Shown here: positions 1 to 11,010 of the stretch, in pieces
Layout of the letters: each line of letters starts with the position of its first letter
How positions within the stretch are numbered: position 1 is the first letter of the stretch
Program-made: the position numbers and the translations under genes
NCBI GenBank assembly: GCA_036417435.1
Contig: CM070913.1
Span: 18,382,680-18,446,679 of the forward strand
Source: Inia geoffrensis
Lineage: Eukaryota > Chordata > Mammalia > Artiodactyla > Iniidae
Direction of reading: 5' to 3'
Length of the DNA stretch: 64,000 nucleotides
Notes under the pieces: model-generated
The model's database searches: none
Told to the model about the DNA's origin: nothing
The model's input: the letters and a program-made list of their open reading frames with translations, nothing else

Positions 1-209
1 GTGCCTTGAAAAGAGTAAACATGCTTTCATTACTGTAGATTTCATCCATATTCTATAACTTTCCATATATTCTGTAATGTATGTTTCAGTGATTATGTTC
101 CCAGGTAGACCTGTTTGTCCATCCTTCTGTCCATCCATCCATTTCCTAATTAGAATGGCAACAACAAGAGACGCATTCTGGCATGTTGCTTCAGGATGCA
201 AGCATTGGA

Positions 210-372
210 ATACCAGTTTCCCCATATATAAAATGAAAATAATGAATGTACCTATATCATAAGTTTCTTGTTCAGAACTGAATGAGTGGATGCATGCAAA
301 ATGCTTAGCACAGAGCTGGATCCACGGTCAGCCCTAAGAGAACGTTAGTTATGATGGTTGTTGTTATTAATT
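210..372 (+). repeat. MIR SINE fragment
   Basis: The stretch has the order of a MIR 3' half: a CAGTTTCCCC-like block followed by A-rich sequence, a TACCTATATCATAAG-type block, then AAATGCTTAGCACAGAGCTGG, which matches the MIR 'gcttagaacagtgcctgg' region. It ends in a TTGTTATTA tail. It is very degraded, as expected for a repeat older than the placental radiation. Family by recognition only. Confidence 0.5.
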
Positions 373-1617
373 AAGGGGAAAAAAAGGAAAGTGTCTACTT
401 GTCAGGACCTGTTGGGTGTTGAGGACAGAAAAGGGTTCATCTTTGGCCTACAGCTGTGCACAGTCTCGCGGGAGAGACAGACAGGTATAGAGAAATACAT
501 TAAGGGTGAGGAACCCTTCTGCTCGTGTATAGAGTGAACTACGAGAGCACAGAGGTGGGGCTTTTAACCTAGCCCAGGGAGACGAGGCTGGGGTCAGAAA
601 GTTTTCTTGGATTCCTGAGTTATATAGTCAAATTAAAGCTGAAATGTAGTTACTTACCTATAATAATCAGTGGGAAAGTACTTATTCAGTAATGAGTAAT
701 TGAGCAAAACAGGAAAAAAATGCTGAAATTGAATAAACAGTCATCTTTCAATGTAGATTTAAAGTTGGCAATTGAGGTAATAATTATACAGAGCATCTTG
801 GTGTTTTATGTCATTTGGCAGAAAAATTGGAACCCCAGGTGTGGCACAGCCCAGAGGAAGCACCTGATATGAATAAGGTACAAAGTCGGGTTTGGTCAGA
901 ATCCACACCCATAATGTTCATTCATAGCCAGACCCCCTTCAGCTTCATGGAGCAGGGACTGAAAACCAGTTACTTGAAGACAGCCTACAGGGGAGTGAGC
1001 TCAGCATGGAAGCTCTGGCCTTCTGTGCACCTGGCCACCTCAATTTAGCGTGTAGACAGACTCCAGGTAGGAAAGAAACCCTTTATAAATGGACAAGCCC
1101 TGGGTATCTTGGTTGAGACACTGTATAGGTCTGCAGAGCCCAGCCTGCCGGTGACAAGATTTTATAACTGAGAGAGGGACAAACAAGAAGAGACAAATTT
1201 GGTTAACAATTCCTGATTCACTTGATATGCAAAGAATAAAAGGTAAAGAAAGATGCCTCCATAAATACTCCATACTTAACGTACACAGAATTATATTCAT
1301 TTTCTTCCATTTCTTTTCCGTAATCAGCCCTTCTTCTTGCTGTCTTTCGTTTGGATATGTCATTGCTATCTATACATTTGTGGTCCGTGCAGTATCTATC
1401 TAGGCATCCTTTGTCATCATTGATTCAGCTCTTTCCCTCATTTTTTGACCAATCCGTCAAGAAGTCGTGATGACTGTGGTACTTAGAAGTTTCTCAAGTG
1501 CGTGCTTCCTCCAGCCCACCCTGCCACTTGCCCTGGTACAGGCTCCAATTCCCATAAACGTCGCAATAGCTTTCTTACGTTTTTCCTGATTTCAGTTTCT
1601 TCTCTGCTTCACGTCAT
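373..1617. other. Unassigned non-coding sequence
   Basis: I recognise no gene or named repeat. The 1370-1610 part is pyrimidine-rich and may be an old interspersed repeat that I cannot name. Short open frames here have no coding character. Confidence 0.5.
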
Positions 1618-1915
1618 CTTTTATATGGGGACAGATGGTAAACACCTTAGGCTTTGTGGCCCTATAGTCTCTGTCATAACTACTCAACCCTGCCATTGTA
1701 CCGTGAGAGCAGAAATAGACAATGTGTGAACAAATGGGCATGGCTGCGTTCCACTAAGCCTTTCATTACCGGCGTTGAAGTTAAATTTCATGTGACAAAA
1801 TATTCTTCTTTCCGTTTTTAAAATCCCTTTAAAGTCATATAAACTATTCTTAGCTCACAGGTTGCAGAGAAACAGGTGGTGGGCCAGACTGGACCTGCAG
1901 ACTGTGGTTTCTATC
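1618..1915 (+). mobile_element. Old hAT-like non-autonomous DNA transposon
   Basis: Motifs in order are TAGGCTTTGTGGCCC, AACTACTCAACCCTGCC, AACAAATGGGCATGGCTG and GTGGGCCAGACTGGACCTG. This is the order of a common mammalian MER-type DNA transposon. About 80 bp (1765-1860) in the middle do not match what I remember of the family and may be a later insertion or divergence. A second copy of the family lies at 55588-55765. Subfamily not assigned. Confidence 0.45.
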
Positions 1916-2430
1916 TGTTTTGTACTGTCATGAATGATCTTTCCAACAACTGCAGAATCCAGTTCAAATTGCTCATCAGAGAACACTAGTCTCTTCATTG
2001 AATAAGTGCCTACAACCTATATTTCTATTCTCATCTCCAACCTTTTGCCCTGACTGGGATACTCCTTGTGTTTCCGTCACACTACGTTGTCATTTATGAT
2101 TCTAAAAATACTTCAAGGATTTTAACGCCTTTATGCCCTTCCCCACGTTATTATATCTGTCAGAAAAACTCTTCTCCATAATTTGTCTAATCAGCATTGT
2201 AGAACACACATCAGATGTCATATCTTCATTACTGTTTTCTCTGAATCTGCAACTCAGCAGAATTCATCTCTCTTTTATTTGTATTCCCATTGCACTTCAT
2301 ACACATCTGTTCCTCCATAGAGATTATCACATTGTTAAAGTTTCTATTTTAAAAAATTACTTAGCTTTACTCGTCTTGGTCATGAGCTGCTTCCTTTTGA
2401 TTGTTTTCTCTTTTTTTATCTTAAATTTGC
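1916..2430. other. Unassigned, T-rich non-coding sequence
   Basis: No repeat or gene recognised. The sequence is AT-rich, with T tracts increasing toward the antisense L1 tail that follows. Confidence 0.5.
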
Positions 2431-2560
2431 CTTTTTTTTTTAAGCATGATTTGTTTGATTTTTTAAATTTTATTGGAGTATAGTTATTTACAATGTTGTG
2501 TTAGTTTCAGGTATACAGCAAAGTGATTCAGTTGTATATACATACATATATACAGCTCAT
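2431..2560 (-). mobile_element. L1 3' end, antisense, strongly truncated
   Basis: Read on the minus strand this is an L1 terminus: the reverse complements of GCTGTATACCTGAAACTAAC, ACAACATTGTAAATAAC and TACTCCAATAAAA appear, preceded on the plus strand by the T-tract that is the poly(A) tail. Only about 100 bp of element remain, so it is a short 5'-truncated insertion. Confidence 0.7.
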
Positions 2561-3829
2561 GAGCTTCTTAGCATAGGGCAGTGTCCAGTAAGTCTTTGTT
2601 GAACAAGTGGATGACTGACTTATCCGTATTATCCACTGCTCCTAAATCGACATTACCACCATTATTTTATTTCTCAGATAACGCATGAAGAAAACAATGA
2701 TTTGCATAATCACAAGATGTGTCAATAACCAAATTACAACAAAGAACTCAAAAATTATTGTGTGTCTTCTAATTCAGTAAACTTTAATATAGCTCTTTTT
2801 TTTTTTTTTTTTTCCTGAGGATTTACTCTTATTCTTGCCTCATCTTTCTTGGAAAATATTCCTCTAGCTCAAGTATATGGTATGTATATCAACCTTACAC
2901 AGAAAATCATGAATACTCTGAAATTGTGATTTGAGGGCTCCTGGAGATATTCCCCCAATTTCTCTTTTATCTGCTGGTTGGTGTCTTACATTTCACATTG
3001 GTATATTCATTATTTTAACTAGAGGGTTTTTTTTTTTCAAAATTGGTCTAGCAAAAGGGAAGATATAGCTGAGAGAAGTAACACATTTGAATTCTATTAG
3101 TCATGCACACTTTAGTATGAACTAGAGAGGGAAAAAAAGTTTCATGGAGGGTTTTGAACACACAAAAATCCTAAAGTCTTCTGTGGTTGGATATAGACCA
3201 TTTTCTTGAAGACAAACTCTGTCATATGATGTTGAGAGCATCTCTATAGGGTAATAAATTATAATGGTGCTCTATCTCTTCAACAGGCAGCATCCCTGAA
3301 TACTGAAAGTCTCAAGAGTAAATTTGCATATAATGTTTCTTCATATAACAGAATGTTGCAACTGTCATATAAGATGAACCTTATAATAATGCCTTTTATG
3401 AAAAGAGTTCCTCTGTCAATTTCCCTAGTCACTTTGGAAATGATCATCAATTATCCTAGTAGCTGCTACACGTGGTATTAGTCTCTGTTATCTATATTCA
3501 TGGCATGTTTGATCTGAAGAAATGAATAGCAGTATACCTGCTTTCAAAAGTAAGAATCTGAGGGGCAAAAGTAAGAAAGCATTGTTTACCTCTTTGACAC
3601 TTTACAGCTTTATAGCTGATATTTCTAGGCTACTAGATCCAGTGATGTGTTTCTCAATTACTTGGGTATGAACACATGATAGTATTTTAGTTATTCTTTA
3701 AAGCAGATATATTTTTTAAAAACTTTTTTGTGTCTTTACTAGTGAGAAGAGTTCTTAAAACTGCTCTTTTGTGTTACATATCCCTTGAATCTTTCAAGAT
3801 GCGTTATATCTTACTGTTATATTTGCAGT
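2561..3829. other. Unassigned AT-rich sequence with a poly-T tract
   Basis: No gene or named repeat recognised. An 18-nt T run lies at 2796-2813 and a shorter one near 3027-3038. The long T run could be the antisense tail of a retroposon, but no recognisable body follows it. Confidence 0.45.
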
Positions 3830-4035
3830 CTCTGGAGTGAGACTGCCTGGGTTACCAGCTCTGGCACTTACTAGCTTTGTAATCATGGCAGAGATTCCTA
3901 AGCTTTCTCTGCCTCATCTTATTCATCCATAAAATAGGATATAGTATGTCATAGCGTTGTTGCAAGGACTAGGTAAATAAAAGTACTTAAAAGAGTACCT
4001 GGTAATAGGAAAAGCTCAATAGATTATTATTATTA
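3830..4035 (+). repeat. MIR SINE
   Basis: Clear MIR consensus order: GAGTGAGACTGCCTGGGTT, CTCTGGCACTTACTAGCT, TCTCTGCCTCATCTTATTC, AAAATAGGATATAGTA, GTTGTTGCAAGGACTAGGTA, AGAGTACCTGGTAATAGG and CTCAATAGATTATTATTA. It runs from near the central core to the 3' end. Confidence 0.8.
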
Positions 4036-4328
4036 TCGATTTGTGCTTGTTATTTTCTCCTTAAGTTTTTTCAGGGAGCTACTATATATAACATCCAATC
4101 AGCTGGTCAGAAGTGTGAAAAATATGTAAAGACGTTTATTTGATATTGTAGAAATAACAATCTCATATTTGTTTTATTGTAATTCTAAATTTTCAACTTG
4201 TTTTTCCAAGCCATAGGTATGCTATTTCTACTTCTTCCTTGGTTTTTCTGTTTGTTTTAGGTTTTTTTCTTGTATTTCCAAATCCATTTAAGTTTCTATA
4301 ATGTATTATTGTCTATCAATAGACTTCT

Positions 4329-4392
4329 ACTTTCCTATTTGCATGTATTCCATAAGCATTACTTTCTTATTTGCATCTATTCCAGAAGCATA
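4329..4392. repeat. Two-copy 32-bp tandem duplication
   Basis: Copy one (4329-4360) and copy two (4361-4392) share about 28 of 32 positions, around the core TTTGCAT(G/C)TATTCCA. No further copies are visible, so this is a small local duplication rather than a minisatellite. Confidence 0.7.
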
Positions 4393-4559
4393 GCTCATCT
4401 TGAATGAATGAGGCTTAGGCAGGAGAAAGAACACCATGGAAATATTATGTCTGAGACAGGGTGAGGTTAACTTCAAAAGAAACAAACGAACTTAGAAGAA
4501 TCTAGTTAAATCAGTTATTTGTCACATAAGGGAAAAGGGTTTACAGAACCAAACTGAGG

Positions 4560-5972
4560 AAGTTTTCAGATGTTATTTCTTTGAATATCTTTCAGCCAAA
4601 TCTTCTTTTTCCCCACTTTCTGTATTTCCAATGACATGAATGTTAAGTGTTTTCTTAGAGTCCATCAAGTCTCTGAAGCTCTCTGTTCATTAATTTTTTC
4701 TCAGTATGTTTTCTCTCTGTTGTTCAGATTGGATATATCCTTCTGTCCTTCATGTTCACTACTTCTTTCGTCCTCTCCATTCTACTCTTGAGCCCATCCA
4801 ATGTGTTTTTAAAATCTCACTTGTTATATTTTTCACTTCTCAACTGTCCCATTTGGTTCTTCTTTATGTTCCCTATTTCTTTGCTGAGACTATTTTTTCC
4901 CTTGTTTCAAGTGTGTTGGTAATTGCTTTTTGAAGCACTTTTATTCAATATAATAATTGCTTTGCAATTTTTGTCAGGAAATTCTGGTATCTCCCTCCTC
5001 TTGATGCTGGCATTTGTTGACGGTCTCTTGCTGGTTTAAGTTGTGATTTTCGTGGTTCTCCGTATGGGTATTATGGCATGGAACTCTGGATCTTATTTAC
5101 ATCTTCTGTCTTACCTGGCTTCCTTTGACAGCCCTCCAGCAGGGAATGGGGGGCGCCGTGTGGCAAGGGCTTACTGCCCGTGAGGGTAGAGATCCAGACT
5201 CTCCACTTGGCCTCCATGGCATGAGGGCTTTGGAGTGCGATGGGAAGATGTTTTCATTACTGCTGGACAGGGCTGGGAATTCTGGCTCCTCAGTTGGCCT
5301 CAGCTGATACCACCCCAGCTGGAAGTGGGCAGGGGTACTTTTTTTTTTTTAACTAGTGGGGAGGGGCAGGGGGGTTGGAGAGGGACTGGCCTTGATAGTG
5401 TTGGACAGTGGTGAAAGTCTTGGCTCTCCATTAGGCTTTCTTGACAACATCCAGCAGCAGGGAGGAGGAGGGTTCTTTATTACTCATTATAGCTGGTGTT
5501 GTGGAGGTGGGAAGAGTGATTGTCTATAAAAGTTTTCCTTCTCGCTAGGCAGCCGGTTTCCTGGTACACTGGCTTGAGAGAAACTTTTTTTTTTTTCCTT
5601 GGCCAGCTGTGCTGCATGCGGGATCTTAGTTCCCCCACCAGGGATCGAACCCATGCCCCCTACAGTGGAAGCGTGGAGTCTTAACCACTAGACCACCAGG
5701 GAAGTCCCTTGTTGGGGCTTTTTAAATGTCTAATTTCATCCATGATTCTGAGTTGCTTCTTTAGCTCCAAATCTAGGATACGTGAGACCAAAATCCCAGG
5801 AATCTCACCACTGTGTCATTTCTTGGGACCCAAGATCACTAGCTGGTCTGACTTCTCTCCACCTCTCAAAGTCTTCTTATTCTTGTTATATATATAAGAT
5901 GTCCAGAGTTTTTAGTTGTTCTTAGTGGGAATAGGGAAAGGCACTTCTACTCCATCTTTTAAAAGTAGAAGT
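4560..5972 (-). mobile_element. HAL1/L1M-like 5' region, antisense, split by a SINE
   Basis: Read on the minus strand, this begins near 5970 with the start typical of old mammalian L1s (an AAGATGGAGTAGAAG-like block). A GC-rich 5' region with degenerate repeated units follows (plus-strand landmarks CTGCTGGACAGGGC, TTGGCTCTCCATTAGGC, TGATACCACCCCAGC), then ORF1-like sequence ending near 4560. A CHR SINE at 5585-5708 interrupts it. Frames are destroyed. Exact subfamily (HAL1 versus L1ME) not resolved. Confidence 0.6.
5585..5708 (-). mobile_element. CHR SINE, short form
   Basis: Minus-strand tRNA-derived SINE. Plus-strand landmarks are a T12 tail, CGGGATCTTAGTTCCCCC, CAGGGATCGAACCCATGCCC (complement of the B box) and CCACCAGGGAAGTCCC (complement of the 5' start). 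It sits inside the antisense HAL1/L1M-like element. No convincing TSD remains. Confidence 0.85.
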
Positions 5973-7097
5973 CAGGCAACCTAGAATTCTAACTAATGTG
6001 AAACACTTCTGAATCTTTGAGGTTGTGCACACTTCCAGAAAAATTAGATCAAATTGCTCAAATAAATTTAGTAAAACTCTTGTTCTTCCAACCTGTCCAT
6101 TCTATGAGAGAGGTAAGAAAACAGCTTCCAAATTTCTCACGTAGCAAGCTGACACTATCTTAAGAAGAATGATTTTTATTATTTTATCATCACATCATAT
6201 AAAATACTTTTAATGTTTTATGTCCCAGCTGGATATAAAGTATACCTTGGAGATAGTCTACATATCAGTGGGTTGATTCAGTTATATTAACAGTGAACTT
6301 AAATTTAGGTGCCTGCATTTCTTTAACCAGATGGACCCTTTTGCCCTTCCACCAGTAGCCCGAGAACACACTAAGACAAAATTTCTGTAAGAATGAATCA
6401 GCGAACCCAACACAACATATAAACTACAATGAAGACAGGGCATGACAAGTTTTCTGCATATTTCACATCAATAGTATTCTCTTTAAATCTTAAGTTCAAA
6501 TATATGCACCCGTAGTTACTAAATATTTATCAAGCAACCACAAATTACCTACAAGTCTATCGGAAGTTGTACAGTACCAGGTAAGCATTTGTCATATCTA
6601 TTCTACTTAGCCTTTAGGTCATCCTTTTAATGTGTCTGTGGCATGTAGGGGTTTGGGAAGCTGTCTGTAGCTATGGAATAATATTTTGAGTTAGAGTGCT
6701 GAATGATCCAGTCTCCCATGTGGATGGAGTGTCAAAACATCACTGTATGAAACTAAGGGAGATTGTTTTATATATCAGGTCTTGTGCAGTCAAGCAAGTG
6801 TGCCTTTGGGAGGTTTTGATGATATGTGTAGTTGTACCAAATTGCTCTCGGCCACAGGTCTCTTGGGCACTCCAGTGAGAATGTTAGAAATTAATGCTGT
6901 GGCTAAAATTCAGTGGATCAAACTGAATTGCTGATTATAAGTCTCAGAATGTAAAAGAAAAAAAACCAAGAAAGAAAAAGAGAATAACTTCCTGGTTAAA
7001 TTCCCTGAGAGCGTTGTCAACAAGTTGTTGAATTTTTTTTAAACTAGTCCCTTATCAGCTCTATAGATGTGGCCCATGAGTTTTGGTGGACGTGTTT
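5973..7097. other. Unassigned non-coding sequence
   Basis: AT-rich single-copy-looking DNA. I recognise no repeat family, exon or regulatory cluster. Confidence 0.5.
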
Positions 7098-7107
7098 TCA
7101 TGCCTTC

Positions 7108-7302
7108 TTTTTTTTTTTTTTTTTCTGCGGTACGCGGGCCTCTCACTGTTGTGGCCTCTCCCGTTGCGGAGCACAGGCTCCGGACGCGCAGGCCCAGCGG
7201 CCATGGCCCACGGCCCCAGCCGCTCCATGGCACGTGGGAACCTCCCGAACCGGGGCACAAACCCGCATCCCCTGCATCGGCAGGCGGACTCCCTGTGTGC
7301 CC
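7108..7302 (-). mobile_element. CHR-2-like SINE, left member of an inverted pair
   Basis: A T17 tail (7108-7124) is followed by the reverse complement of the CHR-2 body: CGGTACGCGGGCCTCTCAC, GGAGCACAGGCTCCGG, GGCCATGGCCCACGG and the B-box complement near 7258-7270. The 5' start is degraded. The bases beside its tail (TCATGCCTT, 7098-7106) do not match the bases beside its head (TGCTAGCAC, 7303-7311). Their partners instead lie beside the neighbouring SINE, in opposite orientation. Confidence 0.9.
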
Positions 7303-7386
7303 TGCTAGCACTTTTATAGCCTCTTAGTGGAAGTTAACAGTGGCCAGAAGGGACTAACTTTATTTTGCTTTTAAAATAAGGCATGA
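7303..7386. other. 84-bp spacer between inverted SINEs, probably inverted
   Basis: Its left end, read on the opposite strand, matches the sequence after the right SINE's tail: AAAAGTGCTAGCA, 13 bp, with the partner ending at 7608. Its right end (AAGGCATGA, 7378-7386) is the reverse complement of 7098-7106, the flank of the left SINE's tail. Flipping the spacer restores ordinary TSDs to both SINEs, which implies inversion by recombination between the two copies. Confidence 0.65.
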
Positions 7387-7599
7387 GGGCTTCCCCGGTG
7401 GCACAGTGGTTGAGAGTCCGCCTGTCGATGCAGGGGACACGGGTTCGTGCCCCGGTCCGGGAAGATCCCACATGCCGCGGAGCAGCTGGGCCCGTAAGCC
7501 ATGGCCGCTGAGCCTGCGCGTCCGGAGCCTGTGCTCCGCAACGGGAGAGGCCACAGCAGTGGGAGGCCTGCGTACCGCAAAAGAAGAAAAAAAAAAAAA
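7387..7599 (+). mobile_element. CHR-2-like SINE, right member of an inverted pair
   Basis: Full-length plus-strand copy. It has the 5' start GGGCTTCCCCGGTGGCACAG with a Pol III A-box-like region, a B-box region near ACGGGTTCGTGCCC, a CHR-2 body ending in GCGTACCGC, and an A-rich tail. It faces the copy at 7108-7302 head to head across 84 bp, so a transcript through both could fold into a long near-perfect hairpin. Confidence 0.93.
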
Positions 7600-7611
7600 G
7601 TGCTAGCAACT

Positions 7612-7986
7612 ACATATACTTTTTTAATGTGCACTGACTGAAATCCCAAAGAATAGCAAGCCCTTATTTTATGAGGCTTTCACTGATGCTGTGTGTCCCC
7701 ACACCAAATGCACACTTTTTGTTATGAATAAGAAGATCCTTTGCCTGGTATGGATTCATTGCTAATCTATGCTATAGCAAGAACAAGATACCACTGGAAA
7801 ATGCATTGAGGAAGTCAGCCGAGAATAATATACTCATACTTATGGTTTTTCTTTTCATTACTACTCAGTATACTGAAGCATGTTGTTCATGTTGAGGACG
7901 AGTAGATTGGTAAAGGCAATGAATTAAAAGACATTTATAGGTCTCATATTTTATCACTGGTAAATTACCTCTTTAAAATCATAATC
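7612..7986. other. Unassigned non-coding sequence
   Basis: Nothing recognised between the SINE pair and the following L1 tail. Confidence 0.5.
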
Positions 7987-8151
7987 TTTGTGGCCACCTC
8001 GAGGGTGGGGTAGGGAGGGTGGGAGGGAGGGAGGGAGGGAGGAGATATGGGGATATATGTATAGCTGATTCACTTTGTTATACAACAGAAACGGACACAC
8101 CATTGTAAAGCAATTATACTCCAACAGAGATGTTAAAAAAAAAAAAAAAAA
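7987..8151 (+). mobile_element. L1 3' end, young cetacean type
   Basis: Begins at the TTTGTGGCCACCTCGAGGG block of the L1 3' UTR. It continues through a G-rich tract (8006-8043), GGGATATATGTATAGCTG, ATTCACTTTGTTATACAAC, ACCATTGTAAAGCAATTATA and a 17-nt A tail. Only about 150 bp of element were inserted. The G tract has several runs of three or more G and fits a G-quadruplex pattern. Confidence 0.88.
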
Positions 8152-8186
8152 CATGATTTCGTGAAAGAGATTGCTTTGTCTCCTTT

Positions 8187-8400
8187 TTTAAGTTTTATTT
8201 TTTATTTGAGATATAATTGACAACATTGTATTTCTTTTAGGTGTACAACTTAATGGTTTGATATAAATATATATTGCAAAATGATTACCATAATAAGTGT
8301 CATTTACATCAATCACCACACAATAAGTCACAATTTTTTTTTCTTGTGATGAGAACTTTTAAGGTGTACTCTTTTAGCAGCAACTCTGCTTTTAAACAAA
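8187..8400 (-). mobile_element. Old L1M 3' end, antisense
   Basis: Plus-strand landmarks in order are TATAATTGACAACATTGTAT, TTTAGGTGTACAACTTAATG, ATATATTGCAAAATGATTAC, TTTACATCAATCACCAC and CTTGTGATGAGAACTTTTAA. This is the reverse complement of old mammalian L1 (L1MA/L1MB-like) termini. The right boundary is uncertain. Confidence 0.65.
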
Positions 8401-9745
8401 TGTATCAAATTGGTATCGTTTCCTATGAAAAGAGAGTGCTTGAAAATGCTGCCATTACAGAAATACTTGGGAACTTTCTGGTTCCGAATTGCTTTTATAA
8501 TAAATGTAAATTAAAATAAACATCCTCCTCTGTAGCAAATCTTCAGGTTTTGAAGGTGGGTTGCTAAGTCACCTGAAACAAAGTCTTTTGAATTAAAATA
8601 GACACAGTATTGGAAAATCAAATAGTGTAAATTCTAGGAGCTGGAATACCGTCGTATGGTGGAAGGCAACCATTAAGCCAGTGGTCTACTTTTGTGTTGC
8701 ATTATGTAAAAGTTATTCAATTTTCTACATGATAAAATTGACGCTTTGATTTTTCATGATGAGTGAAGCATCAGCCATTCCACTGAAGGTGTGTAGAATG
8801 TCCTTTAGAATTCCTTCTCTTTAGAATTCCTTTAGAATTAGATTTGGAAACACTTGCTCCCTTGGTCTTGGGCAAATTGTAATTTCTACTGCTGATGGGG
8901 ACTCACATCCCCTGTAAACACGATACTATCTCAACACTACTCACTGCTTTCCTCAAGAATACACTCTTTTATGCCTTTTTCTTTTTTGTTTTAGTTTTTA
9001 AGCAATCAAAAATTCAATCCCAGTCTTTATGGAAAATGTTCTAGAGTTTGTCATCTTTGAGTATGTCTTGAGCCATTATTTTAAAGCAGTAATTGTGTAC
9101 TTGAAAGTACCAAATCTCTGACCTTTTCAAGTTTCCCTCTGTCTTCTGAGTAAGATTGTGATCATGTATCTCCTCTCTTTTTTCTTTTTTTTGCCAAGCA
9201 CTCTGGTCCCTGACATTATGTTTTTGTAATCTCATTTCTGTTATTCTAAATACACAGCTTGTGTATTTTACAAGTTTCCCCTGTAAATAATAGTGAATTT
9301 TGTATCACTATGCAGCAGAGAACTTGATGATATTATGTTTCAGATGTTGCAATAATTTTCATTTCTCTTCATTCAAATAAAATAATTTGATGCACGCACA
9401 AATGCCAGAGTAGAAATGAGAATTTTGTAAAGAAACAAGAGTTAATCTCTCTGTACTCGTGATATGAAGAAGCCACATGAATAACTTTAACATGATTTAG
9501 GGAAAGCAGTAAAAGCGAAATGAACAGTGCAGTGGAGGTCAAAAGAGGGAATGTGTCACCCTGCCTGCTGGGATTGGGAAAAGTGTCACAGAGACAATGC
9601 CATTTAAACTAACTTCCCCAACAGTGAGAAAATGGGGAGAAAGAGACATTCTAAGAAAAAGGAGTAGCAGGTGCAAAATCAGAGCAGATTGAAAGTAAAT
9701 AATTTTTTGGATAATGAAAAATTGTGTCGTAAAAGGGAGTAAACC
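8401..9745. other. Unassigned non-coding sequence
   Basis: AT-rich, with a local triplication of CTTTAGAATTCCT-like units at about 8812-8838. The part 9530-9680 has an L2-like look (AGCAGGTGCAAAATCAGAGC) but is too degraded to call. No exon recognised. Confidence 0.4.
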
Positions 9746-9749
9746 ATGG

Positions 9750-9790
9750 TGTGTGTGTGTGTGTGTGTGCGTGCGTGCGCATGTGTATCT
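9750..9790. repeat. (GT)n / (GTGC)n microsatellite
   Basis: About ten GT dinucleotides followed by GCGTGCGTGCGCATGTGT. The GT stretch can adopt a Z-DNA conformation and is likely to vary in length between individuals. Confidence 0.9.
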
Positions 9791-9979
9791 GTGTTTGTTG
9801 TGGAACTGGCATATAGCTCATGGCCGTGGATCTTAGGGTGACAGGAAATATAGAGAACAGAAGCTGGTGATCTACTTTTTTCCACTGAAAAATTTGGCAT
9901 TATAGCAAATTAAATGGAATCACCTGCATAGGGTTTAAATCAGAATGGACACTACCACACCCTAGAAATCCCATCTGCT

Positions 9980-11010
9980 CTCCCTGATTGCATTCTCCTT
10001 CCTCTATCCCAGAATTAACCAGATGCTAAATAGGGTGTTCATCTCCCAAGTGCATAACCCTAAATTTCTGTGTTGCTTTTGCCTGCTTTTGAAGTTCTAT
10101 CAATAGAGTTATGTTATGTGGAGTCTTTTGTGACTTGCTTTAATTGATAAATAATATGTTTTTGAAATTCCCTTGTAAGGATATACTCTAAGGAGTAGGA
10201 TTCTCTTGTAAGGATATAGTTTTATTAGTTTCATAATTTTACAGTTGATGTGCGTTTGGGTTATTTCAATTTCTATGAACAATTCATGATCTTCTTACGT
10301 ATGTACAAGAGTCTGGAGTATACAGTGGAGTGGCTGAAGGGAAGGAGGTTATGCACACGGTCAATTTTCCTAGGAAATTGTTTTTTCCAAGTGGTTAAAT
10401 CAATTTATACTCCCACCAGCGGAGGTGAGGATTTATGTTGTTTCTTTTTTTTTTTTTTTTTTTTTTGTGGTATGCGGGCCTCTCACTGTTGTGGCCTCTC
10501 CCGTTGCGGAGCACAGGCTCCGGACGCACAGGCTCAGCGGCCATGGCTCACGGGCCCAGCTACTCCGCGGCATGTGGGATCTTCCCGAATCGGGGCAGGA
10601 ACCCGTGTCCCCTGCATCAGCAGGCGGACTCTCAATCACTGCGCCACCAGGGAAGCCCTATGTTGTTTCTTATGCAAATGTACTTGGCACTAATTAGCCT
10701 AAATTGTTTGCTAATATGGTAAATGTGAAATGGAATCACTGTGGTTTGTCTCCCTGACTACCCATGAGAATGAATGTCTTTTCCTATGATTATTGGTCAT
10801 TGGTGGTCCTCTCTGAAATTGCTGGCCAATTCTTTTTACTATTTCCTATGAAGCTACTTTTTTCCTGTGGATATGCAGTCACGTTTTCTGAATACTAATC
10901 TTTTGCCCATTTTATGTGTCGCAAAAATTTTCTCACAGGTTATAGTTCATTTGTTTCACCTTCTATACGGTAATGTTTTATTTATTTTTTTGGTTTGTTT
11001 GACTGTTTTT
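9980..11010 (-). mobile_element. Old L1M fragment, antisense, split by a SINE
   Basis: Plus-strand landmarks follow the reverse complement of old L1 3' sequence: ACTTGCTTTAATTGATAAAT, TGATGTGCGTTTGGGTTATT, TTTATACTCCCACCAGC, AATGTGAAATGGAATCACTG, TTGGTCATTGGTGG, ACTAATCTTTTGCCCATTTT and TGTGTCGCAAAAATTTTCTC. It is highly diverged. A CHR-2-like SINE with a 13-bp TSD interrupts it just after the 'cccaccagc' block. A 14-bp direct repeat (CTTGTAAGGATATA) at 10172 and 10204 marks a local duplication. Confidence 0.6.
10434..10671 (-). mobile_element. CHR-2-like SINE with perfect 13-bp TSD
   Basis: The TSD TATGTTGTTTCTT lies at 10434-10446 and 10659-10671. Between them is a long T tail and a nearly intact minus-strand CHR-2 body, ending with CGCCACCAGGGAAGCCC (complement of the 5' start). 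Perfect TSD, an intact body and a long tail mark it as one of the youngest insertions here. It splits an old antisense L1M. Confidence 0.95.

Noticed and set aside
7430..7460. tRNA gene suggested by an intact B box and A-box-like sequence
   Set aside because: The match is the tRNA-derived head of a SINE; there is no acceptor-stem pairing or anticodon arm of a functional tRNA.
7039..7649. Cluster of overlapping open frames on both strands with Gly/Pro/Arg-rich translations
   Set aside because: All are translations of the two GC-rich SINEs. The same peptides recur at every CHR-2 copy (10.4, 24.6, 30.4, 36.2, 47.4, 52.4, 55.4, 61.5 kb).
10250..10693. 147-codon open frame
   Set aside because: It runs through a young SINE with its T tail (poly-Phe) and an old L1, so it is accidental.
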